Positions 48,781 to 56,917 of a DNA stretch of 64,000 nucleotides are shown one piece after another. The position numbers and the translations under genes are program-made. Numbering within the stretch: position 1 is the first letter of the stretch; the number at the start of each line of letters is the position of its first letter. Under the pieces are notes generated by a model, which was not told the origin of the DNA, ran no database searches, and saw nothing but the letters and a program-made list of their open reading frames with translations. This DNA is from Egaibacter danicus (GTDB lineage: Bacteria; Pseudomonadota; Gammaproteobacteria; Burkholderiales; Burkholderiaceae_C): positions 248,001 through 312,000 of the forward strand of contig JADJII010000005.1 of the NCBI GenBank assembly GCA_016707075.1, in the 5' to 3' direction.

Positions 48781-49674
48781 ATGGCCAATCTGAACACGTG
48801 GGATCGCATGGTCCGGGCCTTGCTGGGTCTGGTGGCACTGGAGCTGGCATTCTTCTGGCTTGCCGGCGGGTTGCAGATTGCTGCGTATGTTGTGGGGGCG
48901 GTCCTGCTGGTCACCGTGCTCGTCCGTTTTTGCCCGCTGTACCGGGTTCTTGGGATCAGCACACTGAGCCGTGACGGGAAGGGCATGGGAAAAGCCATGG
49001 GCGCTGTCGCTGTCGTGCTGCTGGCAGCCCTGCTGGCCGGTGGCAGCTACGCCAGCATCTTCTTCACGCGCAAGTTGTTCATTGAGGACTTCAATGTCAT
49101 GAACAATTTCTACAAGCAGACCCTGTTCCTGACTGGCAAGAACGAGCGCGACAAAGCCATTGCCAACTACGAGAACCTGATTCCGTCATTCCGGAAATTT
49201 CAGGAAAAGTACACCACCTACCATCCCTATGCATTGAAGGGCGACACGAAGCTGGGCCCGGACCTGGTGCAGGTCGCTGGCATGATCTCGGGCGTGAACG
49301 ACCTGGTGCGCACGGGCGACCTGCATCAAGCGCACCTTGCCCTCGAGAAAGTGCGACCCGTGTTCCAGGACATCTTCAAGCGCAACGGTTTTTCGATGCT
49401 GGCGGTTGCACTCGTCGATTTCCATGATGAGATGGAGCTCATGCTGGACGCTGCCAACGCCAAAGACTCTGCAAAGCTGGTTGCCCTGTACCCGCAGGTT
49501 AGCGAAAAACTGAAGGCTGTGGAGGCCGAAACCAACGACGCGGAAATTCAGACTATCCGCAAGAATCTGGATGATTTACTGGGTCTGGCCAAAGCCGCCC
49601 AGACCGATCAGTTGCCCGCCAAAGGGGATGCGCTGAAGAGCAGTTTTGTGAAGGTGTACCTGCAGCGGGGCTGA
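48781..49674 (+). CDS. DUF2892 (YgaP-like) membrane domain fused to a helical periplasmic domain
   Basis: 297 residues. Residues 1-60 form the two-helix DUF2892 unit (WDRMVRALLGLVALELAFFW; RFCPLYRVLGIST). A third membrane segment follows (about 78-100, MGAVAVVLLAALLAGGSYAS). The remaining 190 residues are strongly helical and polar (EDFNVMNNFYKQTLFLTGKNERDKAIANYENLIPSFRKFQEKY), reminiscent of a four-helix bundle, but there is no CxxCH heme motif. I know no described function for this fusion. It has AAAGGAAT as Shine-Dalgarno and stands alone between convergent and divergent neighbours. Confidence 0.6.
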   Translation: MANLNTWDRMVRALLGLVALELAFFWLAGGLQIAAYVVGAVLLVTVLVRFCPLYRVLGISTLSRDGKGMGKAMGAVAVVLLAALLAGGSYASIFFTRKLFIEDFNVMNNFYKQTLFLTGKNERDKAIANYENLIPSFRKFQEKYTTYHPYALKGDTKLGPDLVQVAGMISGVNDLVRTGDLHQAHLALEKVRPVFQDIFKRNGFSMLAVALVDFHDEMELMLDAANAKDSAKLVALYPQVSEKLKAVEAETNDAEIQTIRKNLDDLLGLAKAAQTDQLPAKGDALKSSFVKVYLQRG

Positions 49675-49694
49675 GTTCCGTCACGCAGCCGCGC

Positions 49695-50282
49695 TCAGTG
49701 TTTGCGGCTTCGGATGACGAAAGCGCTGAGACCTAAAACGACCAGCACGACGCCTATCAACAGGCCCACGACGTCGCCAGTCATTTGACCGATGGCTTCC
49801 CATTGGCCCGCAAAATAGTGGCCCAGGCCGCCAAACAGCAGTACCCAGGTCACTTCTCCCAGCATGACGGCTCCCATGTAGCGGTGCCATGGGTAATGCG
49901 TGGAACCTGCCAGCAGATTGACGGGCAGTGCGATAGGCGTCAGCAAAAAGCGCGTCAGGAACACGCTCCATCCACCCCATCGGGTGAATAGTTGCGAAAC
50001 GCGTGACTGGCCGGTTTTCGTCCGCCAGCGTTCAGGCAACAGTGTGGCGCCGTAGCGTCCGATCAGGTAGCTGCAGCCATCACCTGTTATGGCTCCCAGT
50101 GCCGCTGCCATGGCAGCCCCCTCGATGCCCAGAACACCCTGGCGCGTGAACGCGCCCGCTGCCATCAGCATCATCGTGGCCGGCAACGGCACGCCCAGTG
50201 CTGCCAGAAACAGGGTGCCACCCAGTAATGGGTTTCCGTAGTTCAACAGCCCCGTCAGCAACTGATCGGTAAGCCCGCTCAC
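49695..50282 (-). CDS. DedA-family (VTT-domain) membrane protein
   Basis: 195 residues with the DedA/SNARE-associated fold: GTLFLAALGVPLPATMMLMAAGAF, GAITGDGCSYLIGRYG and the FLTRFLLTPIALPVNLLAGSTHYPWHRYM motif with the conserved Arg. DedA proteins act in undecaprenyl-phosphate and phospholipid recycling across the inner membrane. It is the last gene of the operon that starts at 54612 and overlaps the preceding small gene by 4 nt, so its role may be tied to lipid movement by that ABC system. Confidence 0.85.
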   Translation of the reverse strand: MSGLTDQLLTGLLNYGNPLLGGTLFLAALGVPLPATMMLMAAGAFTRQGVLGIEGAAMAAALGAITGDGCSYLIGRYGATLLPERWRTKTGQSRVSQLFTRWGGWSVFLTRFLLTPIALPVNLLAGSTHYPWHRYMGAVMLGEVTWVLLFGGLGHYFAGQWEAIGQMTGDVVGLLIGVVLVVLGLSAFVIRSRKH

Positions 50283-50653
50283 TTGGGTGCCGCGCCTGCT
50301 GGTGTTTGCCGGGCAAGAATCAGCTTTTCCAGCGCTTGCCGCCCGACCAGAGGGTCGATCCCCGCTGCATCAAACCATTGGCGCAGGCTGCGCTCTTCAT
50401 GGCCGGAAGCGGGAAGCCCGAGCGCGCTGCGCAGTTCGGCCTCTGGCACCTTGTACGTTTGGGCAATGTAAGGCAGGGTCATCCAGCCCTTCAGGGTTTC
50501 GACACGGACCTCACCGCGCTGCACACGCTGGGCAAAATCGATCTGGTGCCAGGTGCGCAGGCCGAAAAACGCAATCAGGATGACGCCCGCGCCGAGTGCC
50601 AGCGCGGCGAGCCATTTCCTTTTGCGTTGATTCAGTCCAGTTGCCACAGGCAT
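50279..50653 (-). CDS. Small single-pass membrane protein of the ABC/LolA-like operon
   Basis: 124 residues, not recognised as a named family. A basic N-terminus (LNQRKRKW) is followed by one hydrophobic segment (LAALALGAGVILIAFFGLRTW), then a polar domain (GWMTLPYIAQTYKVPEAELRSALGLPASGHEERSLRQWFDAAGIDP). It overlaps the DedA gene by 4 nt and follows the barrel gene by 5 nt, so it is a genuine operon member. Confidence 0.65.
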   Translation of the reverse strand: MPVATGLNQRKRKWLAALALGAGVILIAFFGLRTWHQIDFAQRVQRGEVRVETLKGWMTLPYIAQTYKVPEAELRSALGLPASGHEERSLRQWFDAAGIDPLVGRQALEKLILARQTPAGAAPK

Positions 50654-50658
50654 GGGTT

Positions 50659-51942
50659 TCAGAAATACATCCGCAGGGACAGTTCCAGCCTGCGGGCAGT
50701 GGCCTTCTCGCCAAATTCGCTGAGCTTGCCACCATGCAACAACAGGGCACGGGCGCGCAGCTCCATGTTTTGCCAGCCGGTATAAACAATCTCCGGCGCA
50801 ATTTGCCAGCTGTGGTCATCAAGGTTCACGATGGCCGTGAATGCAGGCGTGACGTAAAGCCAGTTGAACGGGTCTTTCGCGCTGACGCGCAGGTAAGCAT
50901 AGTTACGCCCGGGATTGCCGCGACCGTAGCCGGATTGCGCCAGCGCCAGCGCCTGTGATCGAGCCATTGCCGAACCGGCAGGTGAGTAGGCTGTGTTGAG
51001 GAAACTGTAGTAGGTTGCCAGCTGCACGTCGTCATAGCCCGCACCGTTGCGGTAGAGCTCGGCAATCCAGGTGACCTCGCGCTCCGTGATGTAGCGTGCG
51101 CCGATCAGCCAGCTATCCGCGTTGATCTGGCTGGTGCGCACGATGCCATCGGCGCCGAGCACACGGCGGTTTGCGCCAATAGCGCGTGCCCACTCGCCAT
51201 GTATTTCCAGATTGGCACCCAGATTGCGCGAAAAATCGATGCCTACTCGCTGCGGCCGGCTGCCTTCGGCGGCCCACAGCAGGTCAATGTCGGTATCCGC
51301 AACCAGCATGTACAGGCGGGCGCCCACATTGTCTTTGCCTGCAGTGCCGAAATCGCTGTTCATGTCCGAAGACACGGGAAGCAGTACAGGAGTCAACCCG
51401 ATTGCTGCTACCGTGCCCGAAAGGCTTTTGACCCAGTCAGCACTGGCCATCACAAACCCCTCGCGCGAGGCTGCCGGATCGTTAGGGTCTTTGGGTCGCT
51501 CGAAAAAGGCGACCGGGTTCCAGGCGTAGCCTTTGCCCCAGCGCTGTACCTGCTTGCCCATGTCGACGATGAGTCCCTCCGACGGACTGACGCGCAGACC
51601 GCCTTCGAGAACGGTGCCTGTGCTGTTGGTGCTAAACGCGTCATGGGACGCGTTGCCGCTGACGCGGGCGTAGGCGGTCAAGGTGTCGTACTTGAACTTG
51701 CCGGCGAGCTCGAAGCTGGTTGTGGCCCTGTCCAGGGTTTCACGGGGCACCAGGCCAGAGAAAGTGATGGGATACAGCGCCGCCGCAGGGCGCAAAGCGA
51801 AATGCTCGGCTTTGGCTTCAACAAACCCGGTGAGTTCGTAGGGTTTGGGCGCGACTTCGGAGAGATCAAAGCTGTAGTCAGCGGCCTGTGCGCTGGCGAA
51901 CACAGTGCCTAAAACCAAAACCGCGAACGCGGTTCTTGTCAC
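50659..51942 (-). CDS. Outer-membrane beta-barrel protein of the ABC/LolA-like operon
   Basis: 427 residues. A signal peptide (MTRTAFAVLVLGTVFASAQA) is followed by amphipathic beta strands throughout (FELAGKFKYDTLTAYARVSG; LEIHGEWARAIGAN; SWLIGARYITEREVTWIAELYRNG) and an aromatic C-terminal strand (RRLELSLRMYF), the BAM-recognised end of outer-membrane barrels. Its start overlaps the end of the LolA-like gene by 4 nt. It may be the outer-membrane exit or acceptor for the material moved by the ABC transporter and LolA-like carrier. The family is not firmly identified. Confidence 0.72.
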   Translation of the reverse strand: MTRTAFAVLVLGTVFASAQAADYSFDLSEVAPKPYELTGFVEAKAEHFALRPAAALYPITFSGLVPRETLDRATTSFELAGKFKYDTLTAYARVSGNASHDAFSTNSTGTVLEGGLRVSPSEGLIVDMGKQVQRWGKGYAWNPVAFFERPKDPNDPAASREGFVMASADWVKSLSGTVAAIGLTPVLLPVSSDMNSDFGTAGKDNVGARLYMLVADTDIDLLWAAEGSRPQRVGIDFSRNLGANLEIHGEWARAIGANRRVLGADGIVRTSQINADSWLIGARYITEREVTWIAELYRNGAGYDDVQLATYYSFLNTAYSPAGSAMARSQALALAQSGYGRGNPGRNYAYLRVSAKDPFNWLYVTPAFTAIVNLDDHSWQIAPEIVYTGWQNMELRARALLLHGGKLSEFGEKATARRLELSLRMYF

Positions 51943-52673
51943 TTTCTCAGCTCTTCCAGGCGTGACATGAAATTCAGCGTGAACACCTCGTCCGGTACTT
52001 CGCGTTTTTTCACGGCGGCATACAACATGACGGATTTGTAGCCTTTGTACAGCGGGCTATCGGTTTCAACCGTGGCGGGGCGACGAATGCCACCGCCAAA
52101 GTCCTTGACGTCCTTGAAATGCAGTGTTTTGACCAGCATGCCACTTGCCGCGTAAGCTTCAATCCGCGTGGGTAGTACGGTCTTGCGATCCACCGTCAGT
52201 TTCAGCCGGTCATAAGCCACCGATCCGGTTTTGGCCTTGAGGTCCAGCAGGTAGTTGTCGCCCTGCTCGGCAGCTGCGCTAACGTCGTATTCTTCGGTGT
52301 AGTCCACCCGCAGGATGTCAGCATTGTTGAACACGCCACCCGTCACCGATTGCAGGCTGGTGATGCGCACCGGCTTGCCCACATTGGGGATGTAGAGCCA
52401 CATGTTGTCACCCTGGCGCAAGGTGCTGCGCCCCTTATCGCTGACCGGGGCGAGAAAAAGCGCAGCGACCTTGTCGCGTCCCTTCTTGACCGAGTACAGG
52501 ATGTACTCCTTGCGCTTGCCATCGGGCTCCTCATTGATGAGCTTGCGCGTCATCTCATAGGACTCGGGCTCCAGATTGCGGTCTACCTTCTCCAGGATGG
52601 CCTTGCCGTCCAGCGCCAGAGCGAGGACTGGAGCCAGCGTGAACAACAGCAGCAGATGTCGACATGTTTTCAT
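51939..52673 (-). CDS. LolA-like outer-membrane lipoprotein-sorting protein
   Basis: 244 residues from the ATG at 52673, which follows AAGGAG; the frame also opens with a TTG at 52688. The signal peptide is MKTCRHLLLLFTLAPVLALA. The mature protein matches the outer-membrane lipoprotein-sorting (LolA_like) group: MTRKLINEEPDGKRKEYILYSVKKGRDKVAALFLAPVSDKGRSTL, DNMWLYIPNVGKPVRI and a PDEVFTLNFMSRLEEL end. Its fold is a half-barrel that carries a lipid or lipoprotein across the periplasm. It is coupled by overlap or close spacing to the permease upstream and barrel downstream. Confidence 0.85.
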   Translation of the reverse strand: MKTCRHLLLLFTLAPVLALALDGKAILEKVDRNLEPESYEMTRKLINEEPDGKRKEYILYSVKKGRDKVAALFLAPVSDKGRSTLRQGDNMWLYIPNVGKPVRITSLQSVTGGVFNNADILRVDYTEEYDVSAAAEQGDNYLLDLKAKTGSVAYDRLKLTVDRKTVLPTRIEAYAASGMLVKTLHFKDVKDFGGGIRRPATVETDSPLYKGYKSVMLYAAVKKREVPDEVFTLNFMSRLEELRK

Positions 52674-52684
52674 TTGGTGCTCCT

Positions 52685-53929
52685 TCAAACGTGGCGCAAT
52701 GCCTGAATCGGGTCCATCCGCGAGGCGCGCCAGGCCGGTTGCAAGCTGGCCAACACAGCCATTCCCACCACCAGCACCGCGACCGTGACCACCTCGGTCA
52801 CCGAGAGCGTGGGTGCCAGTGTGATGATCTGACGCCCGAACGGAAACTGCAGCGGATAAATATTGAGCAGCGCAACAACAGCCAGACTGACCGCGACGCC
52901 GACTGCGGCACCAATCAGTCCCAGCAACAAGCCTTCGCCCACATACAGACCCAGAATCCGGCGTGGCGGCGTGCCAATGGCTGCCAGCGTGCCGATCTCG
53001 CGTATGCGCTCATACACGGCCATCAGCATCACGTTCATCACGCTGACCAGCACGATGGCAACCAGCATGATGCGGATAAACAGCGTCATCAGATCGATCA
53101 TCCCGGCGATATTCGCGAAGGGTGACAGTGCTTTCCAGCTGTGCAGTTCCAGCACAGGCTTGCCATCCTTGTTGGTCAGTTTCTCCAGCCGCCCTGCCAG
53201 CGATGCTTCTACCTTGTCGAGTTTGGCCAGATCATGCAACCGGATGGCAATTTCCATCGCTTCGGGTTCTTCCATGCGCAGCAACTCCCGGGCATCGTCT
53301 TCGTGCACATAGCCGTCTCGCCCGCCCGGTCCGGTGACGGGCTCCAATACACCGCGCACGGTGAAGTTCTTGCCGTTGACCGAGCCGTCCCGGTTGATGG
53401 CGACCAGCACCACGGTGTCGCCAACCTTGACCTTCATGCCCTTGGCGATCAGGTCGGGGATGAGGATCTGGCCCGGGCCAACCAGTGAGCCTTCACGCCC
53501 GCCGTCAATGATCCGGGTAAGCAGCCCGGGGGCTGCAGCGTCTTCCGCTGCCGGGTCAATGCCATTGAGCCGGATGCTGGTCGTTTCGCTGAAGTTGCTG
53601 AACATGGCGCCGAGCTTCAGGCGTATCGACACTGCGGCAATGTCAGGTTCGGCCTTGAGCTCGGTCTTGATGCGTTCGATCATTTTCGCGCCCACATTCA
53701 GGTTGAGTGGCAGGTTGTCGACCGACGCCACGTAGCCTTTGCGGTGCACCTGCAGGTGGCCCAGCAGGCTGTCGGTGATCTGGCCAATCATCACCTGCTT
53801 GAACGAGCCGGCCGCTGACACAAACAGCAGCATGGCAACCACACCAATCGTGATAAGGCCCGCCGTCAGCCAGGTCCGGCGGTGGTACCGCATCAGGTTG
53901 CGCGCCGATAGTTTTAACGTGGCCATCAT
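52685..53929 (-). CDS. ABC transporter permease, MacB/LolC-type (FtsX core)
   Basis: 414 residues. One N-terminal membrane segment (RTWLTAGLITIGVVAMLLFVSAAG) precedes a large periplasmic MacB_PCD domain (about 40-270) and three C-terminal segments of the FtsX domain (LFIRIMLVAIVLVSVMNVMLMAVYERIREIGTLAAIGTPPRRIL). This topology is that of mechanotransmission ABC systems (LolCDE, MacB), which extract molecules from the membrane rather than move them through a channel. The start overlaps the ATPase stop (ATGA). With the LolA-like carrier it suggests a lipid or lipoprotein extraction route. Confidence 0.88.
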   Translation of the reverse strand: MMATLKLSARNLMRYHRRTWLTAGLITIGVVAMLLFVSAAGSFKQVMIGQITDSLLGHLQVHRKGYVASVDNLPLNLNVGAKMIERIKTELKAEPDIAAVSIRLKLGAMFSNFSETTSIRLNGIDPAAEDAAAPGLLTRIIDGGREGSLVGPGQILIPDLIAKGMKVKVGDTVVLVAINRDGSVNGKNFTVRGVLEPVTGPGGRDGYVHEDDARELLRMEEPEAMEIAIRLHDLAKLDKVEASLAGRLEKLTNKDGKPVLELHSWKALSPFANIAGMIDLMTLFIRIMLVAIVLVSVMNVMLMAVYERIREIGTLAAIGTPPRRILGLYVGEGLLLGLIGAAVGVAVSLAVVALLNIYPLQFPFGRQIITLAPTLSVTEVVTVAVLVVGMAVLASLQPAWRASRMDPIQALRHV

Positions 53930-54612
53930 GACTTTTGCTCCTTGATGAGACGGCCGTCTTCAAGCATCAGCACGCGCTCGGCGGCCTCCATGATCTTCGA
54001 GTCGTGGGTGGAAAAGATGAAGGTGGTGCCAAAGTCGTCACGCATGCGCTTCATCAGTGCGATCACTTTGTGCGCCGTGTCGTGGTCCAGATTGGCGGTA
54101 GGCTCATCAGCCAGCACCACTTGCGGCTCCGAAACGAGTGCACGTGCCACCGCAATTCGCTGCTTCTGGCCACCAGAAAGCTGATCCGGACGCTTGTGAG
54201 CCAACTCGCCCATTCCAACTGCGTTCAGCAATTTCATCACCTGGGTGTGGCGCTTTTCAGGAGGCCAGCTTCGCACCATGAGCAGGGGGTACTCAACGTT
54301 TTCATAGGCGGACAGCACAGGCACCAGGTTGAACTCCTGAAATACAAAACCCAGATGCTCGCCGCGAAAAGCCGCCGCCGCGTTTCGGTCAAGAGCAGCC
54401 ACATCGGTGCCCATGACCTTCATGCTGCCTTTGCTGGGATGATCCAGACAACCCACCAGATTGAGCAGCGTGGACTTGCCACTACCGGAGGGTCCAACAA
54501 ATGCCAGAAATTCGCCAGCCTCTATCGACAGGCTGACATCGCTAAGGGCGGCAACTTCCACGTCCCCACTTCGATAAATCTTTGAGATTGAAGTTGCTTC
54601 TATGAGTGCCAT
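53926..54612 (-). CDS. ABC transporter ATP-binding protein, LolD/MacB type
   Basis: 228 residues with Walker A GPSGSGKSTL, signature LSGGQKQRIAVARAL, Walker B VVLADEPTANLD, and the LolD/MacB-typical GEHLGFVFQEFNLVPVLSAYENVEYPL. It is the first gene of the operon ATPase-permease-LolA-like-barrel-small membrane protein-DedA. An FNR-type box with GATACT at class II spacing lies about 100 nt upstream. It is not assigned to LolD itself because the partners are not LolC or LolE. Confidence 0.9.
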   Translation of the reverse strand: MALIEATSISKIYRSGDVEVAALSDVSLSIEAGEFLAFVGPSGSGKSTLLNLVGCLDHPSKGSMKVMGTDVAALDRNAAAAFRGEHLGFVFQEFNLVPVLSAYENVEYPLLMVRSWPPEKRHTQVMKLLNAVGMGELAHKRPDQLSGGQKQRIAVARALVSEPQVVLADEPTANLDHDTAHKVIALMKRMRDDFGTTFIFSTHDSKIMEAAERVLMLEDGRLIKEQKS

Positions 54613-54708
54613 GGCGAAACACCTTTCTCTGGCATCCGTCCAGATTGAACGGCCAATACATACCCATACGGGTAAGAGCGGAGTATCGGATATCGGATCG
54701 AGCCCGTG

Positions 54709-54722
54709 TTGACTTACATCAA
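54709..54722 (-). promoter_or_regulatory. FNR-type box upstream of the ABC/LolA-like operon
   Basis: TTGACTTACATCAA (minus strand TTGATGTAAGTCAA) matches 9 of 10 conserved positions. GATACT follows at 31 nt centre to centre, class II geometry. Confidence 0.6.
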
Positions 54723-54778
54723 TTTAGGACGTTGACGCAGCGCGAACGGGTCTCGCCGCGCTGGATGGCTCGCGAACT

Positions 54779-56917
54779 TCAGATCGTCAATGGGTCCACA
54801 TCCACCGCCCAGCGGATCATGCCCTTGCATTCAGGCATCGCCCGTGTGGCGTGCAGCACGGCATGCCAGGCCGACAAAAAACGCTGCAGTGCGGCGCGTG
54901 AGGGGCTCTCGATCAGCATCTGGGTGCGCTCCACGTTGGCGATTCGCTGAATGCTCATCGGCACGGCCGGGTATAGCGTGACCTGATCAAAACCCGGCAA
55001 ATCAGCCAGTTGTTCTGCTGCTGCCGCACTGGCGGCGTTGAGGAAGCCCTGCGCCACCTCCTGCGTACGGGCCTCGGCGCGCACCAGGGCCTGAAAGCTG
55101 AAGGGCGGCAGATTCGCCTGCTCACGCTCTTTCAATTGCTGCGCGGCAAAGGCCGGGTAGTCATGCCGTTTGAGTGCTTCAAACAGCGGGTGCGCGGGGT
55201 GAAAGGTCTGGATCCACATCTCGCTGCGGCTGGTGATGGTGGCGTCACGCCCGGCCCGGCCTGCGGCCTGCATCAGCAGGCTGAACAACCGCTCGGGCGC
55301 GCGAAAATCGCTGGAAAACAGCGCACCGTCGGGGTTGACCGCCGCCACCAGCGTGATGCGGCGAAAGTCGTGGCCCTTGGCGATCATCTGGGTGCCCACT
55401 AGTACATCCACGTCGCCTGAATGCACTTTGGCCAGTTGGGATTCGAGCGCACCTTTGAGCCGTGTGCTGTCGGCATCGATGCGGGCCACGCGCACCGGCT
55501 CACCTTCGGGGAACAACCCAGATACCGAGTTGGGCCGTCGCACATCGCCCAGCAGCGCGGCCAGATGCTCTTCCAGCTGTTCGGTGCCACGCCCGACCGG
55601 AGCGATGTCCACATTGCCGCATTCGGGACAGGCGCGCGGCACACGCTCGGTAAAGCCGCAGTGGTGGCAGCGCAGGGTGCGGTCAATCTTGTGGAACACC
55701 CGAAACGCGCTGCAGTGTGGGCACTGGCTTTTCCAGTCGCAGGCGCTGCACGCCAGCACGGGCGCGTAGCCGCGCCGGTTCAGGAACACCATGCTTTGCT
55801 CGCCACGGGCCACGCGTTCACGGATGGCTTGGAGCAATGGCGTGGAGAACACGGCCTTTTTGGGCTGGTGGTTCATGTCCACACGCCGGACCGTAGGAAG
55901 TGTGCTCGTTTCCCCAATCCGGCTGGGCATTTCCAGACGCACGTAGCGCCCACCCTCAGTAGCGGGCCGGCTGTGATGCCAGGTCTCCAGTGACGGCGTG
56001 GCTGAGCCCAGCATGACCTTGGCGTTTTCCAGCCGGCCACGGTAAATGGCCAGGTCGCGCGCCGAGTAGCGGGCGCCTTCCTGCTGCTTGTAGCTGGGGT
56101 CATGCTCTTCATCCACCACGATCAGCTGCAGGTGCGGCATGGACGCAAACACTGCCATGCGCGTGCCCAGCACGATGCGCGCCGTGCCGTTGTGGGCTGC
56201 CAGCCAGCTTTTCAGGCGTTGCGGGTTCGTCATGCCGCTGTGCATCGACACCACGGCGTCTTCGCCGTACAGCGTGGCAAAACGCGCTCTCACGCGGGCT
56301 TCCAGCTGGGGTGTGAGGTTGATCTCGGGCACCATCAGCAGCGCCTGCGCGTCGGGGTCGCGCGCGAGCAGCGCTTGCACAACATGCAGGTAAACCTCGG
56401 TCTTGCCACTGCCGGTGGTGCCGAACAGCAAAAACGGCCCTTTTTCAGTATCAAATTGGGCTATGGCCCTTACCTGTTCTGCGCTGAGAGCTACTGAATT
56501 GATAGCATCTGGCGGCCCTTGAGGGTCTGATGTGCTGGTCTTCGCGTGCCGCTTGATGCGCCGCTCCATCTGTTTGGGTGTCAGGTCGCGCAGCTGTGGC
56601 GGCAGGACGGCCAGCGCCACTTCACCCAAAGCGCGCTGGTAGTACCCGGCGGAAAAAGTGACCAGCTGGCGCCAGGTTGAGGTCAGCGGAGCGATGCCTT
56701 CCAGCGCGCCGGCCACCGCACGCAGTTTTTCAGGGTCCATCGCCGGGGCTTCGGCGTCGGTTGGCGTGTCCCACACCACCCCCAGCGTTTCACGCTTGCC
56801 AAACGGCACGCGCACCAGGCTTCCTGGGGGTAGTAGCAGCTCACTTTCGTACGTCAATGGCCCTGCCACCTGGCTGTGCGCCGGGGTCTGGACAAGGACG
56901 GACAGCAGGTGGGTCAT
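54779..56917 (-). CDS. priA: Primosomal protein N' (PriA helicase), with an embedded repeat
   Basis: PriA reloads the replisome at stalled forks. It has 712 residues: N-terminal DNA-binding domains (1-110), Walker A FGTTGSGKTEVYL, DEEHDPSYKQQ, the zinc-binding cysteine block CSACDWKSQCPHC...CHHCG...CPECGN, and the C-terminal GRAGRDATITSR motif. Residues about 137-156 (AINSVALSAEQVRAIAQF) come from a dispersed repeat (56452-56508). The stretch covers the position of the usual L-x-x-E-Q motif ahead of Walker A, so the repeat either displaced or became part of a conserved element. Confidence 0.93.
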   Translation of the reverse strand: MTHLLSVLVQTPAHSQVAGPLTYESELLLPPGSLVRVPFGKRETLGVVWDTPTDAEAPAMDPEKLRAVAGALEGIAPLTSTWRQLVTFSAGYYQRALGEVALAVLPPQLRDLTPKQMERRIKRHAKTSTSDPQGPPDAINSVALSAEQVRAIAQFDTEKGPFLLFGTTGSGKTEVYLHVVQALLARDPDAQALLMVPEINLTPQLEARVRARFATLYGEDAVVSMHSGMTNPQRLKSWLAAHNGTARIVLGTRMAVFASMPHLQLIVVDEEHDPSYKQQEGARYSARDLAIYRGRLENAKVMLGSATPSLETWHHSRPATEGGRYVRLEMPSRIGETSTLPTVRRVDMNHQPKKAVFSTPLLQAIRERVARGEQSMVFLNRRGYAPVLACSACDWKSQCPHCSAFRVFHKIDRTLRCHHCGFTERVPRACPECGNVDIAPVGRGTEQLEEHLAALLGDVRRPNSVSGLFPEGEPVRVARIDADSTRLKGALESQLAKVHSGDVDVLVGTQMIAKGHDFRRITLVAAVNPDGALFSSDFRAPERLFSLLMQAAGRAGRDATITSRSEMWIQTFHPAHPLFEALKRHDYPAFAAQQLKEREQANLPPFSFQALVRAEARTQEVAQGFLNAASAAAAEQLADLPGFDQVTLYPAVPMSIQRIANVERTQMLIESPSRAALQRFLSAWHAVLHATRAMPECKGMIRWAVDVDPLTI
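56452..56508 (-). repeat. Dispersed element copy R7, in frame inside priA
   Basis: Minus strand: ATGCTATCAATTCAGTAGCT, CTCAGCGCA, GGTAAGGGCCATAGCCC, AATTTG. The tail AGCCCAATTTG is identical to copy R6. It is read in the same frame as R2 (A-I-N-S-V-A). Confidence 0.7.
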
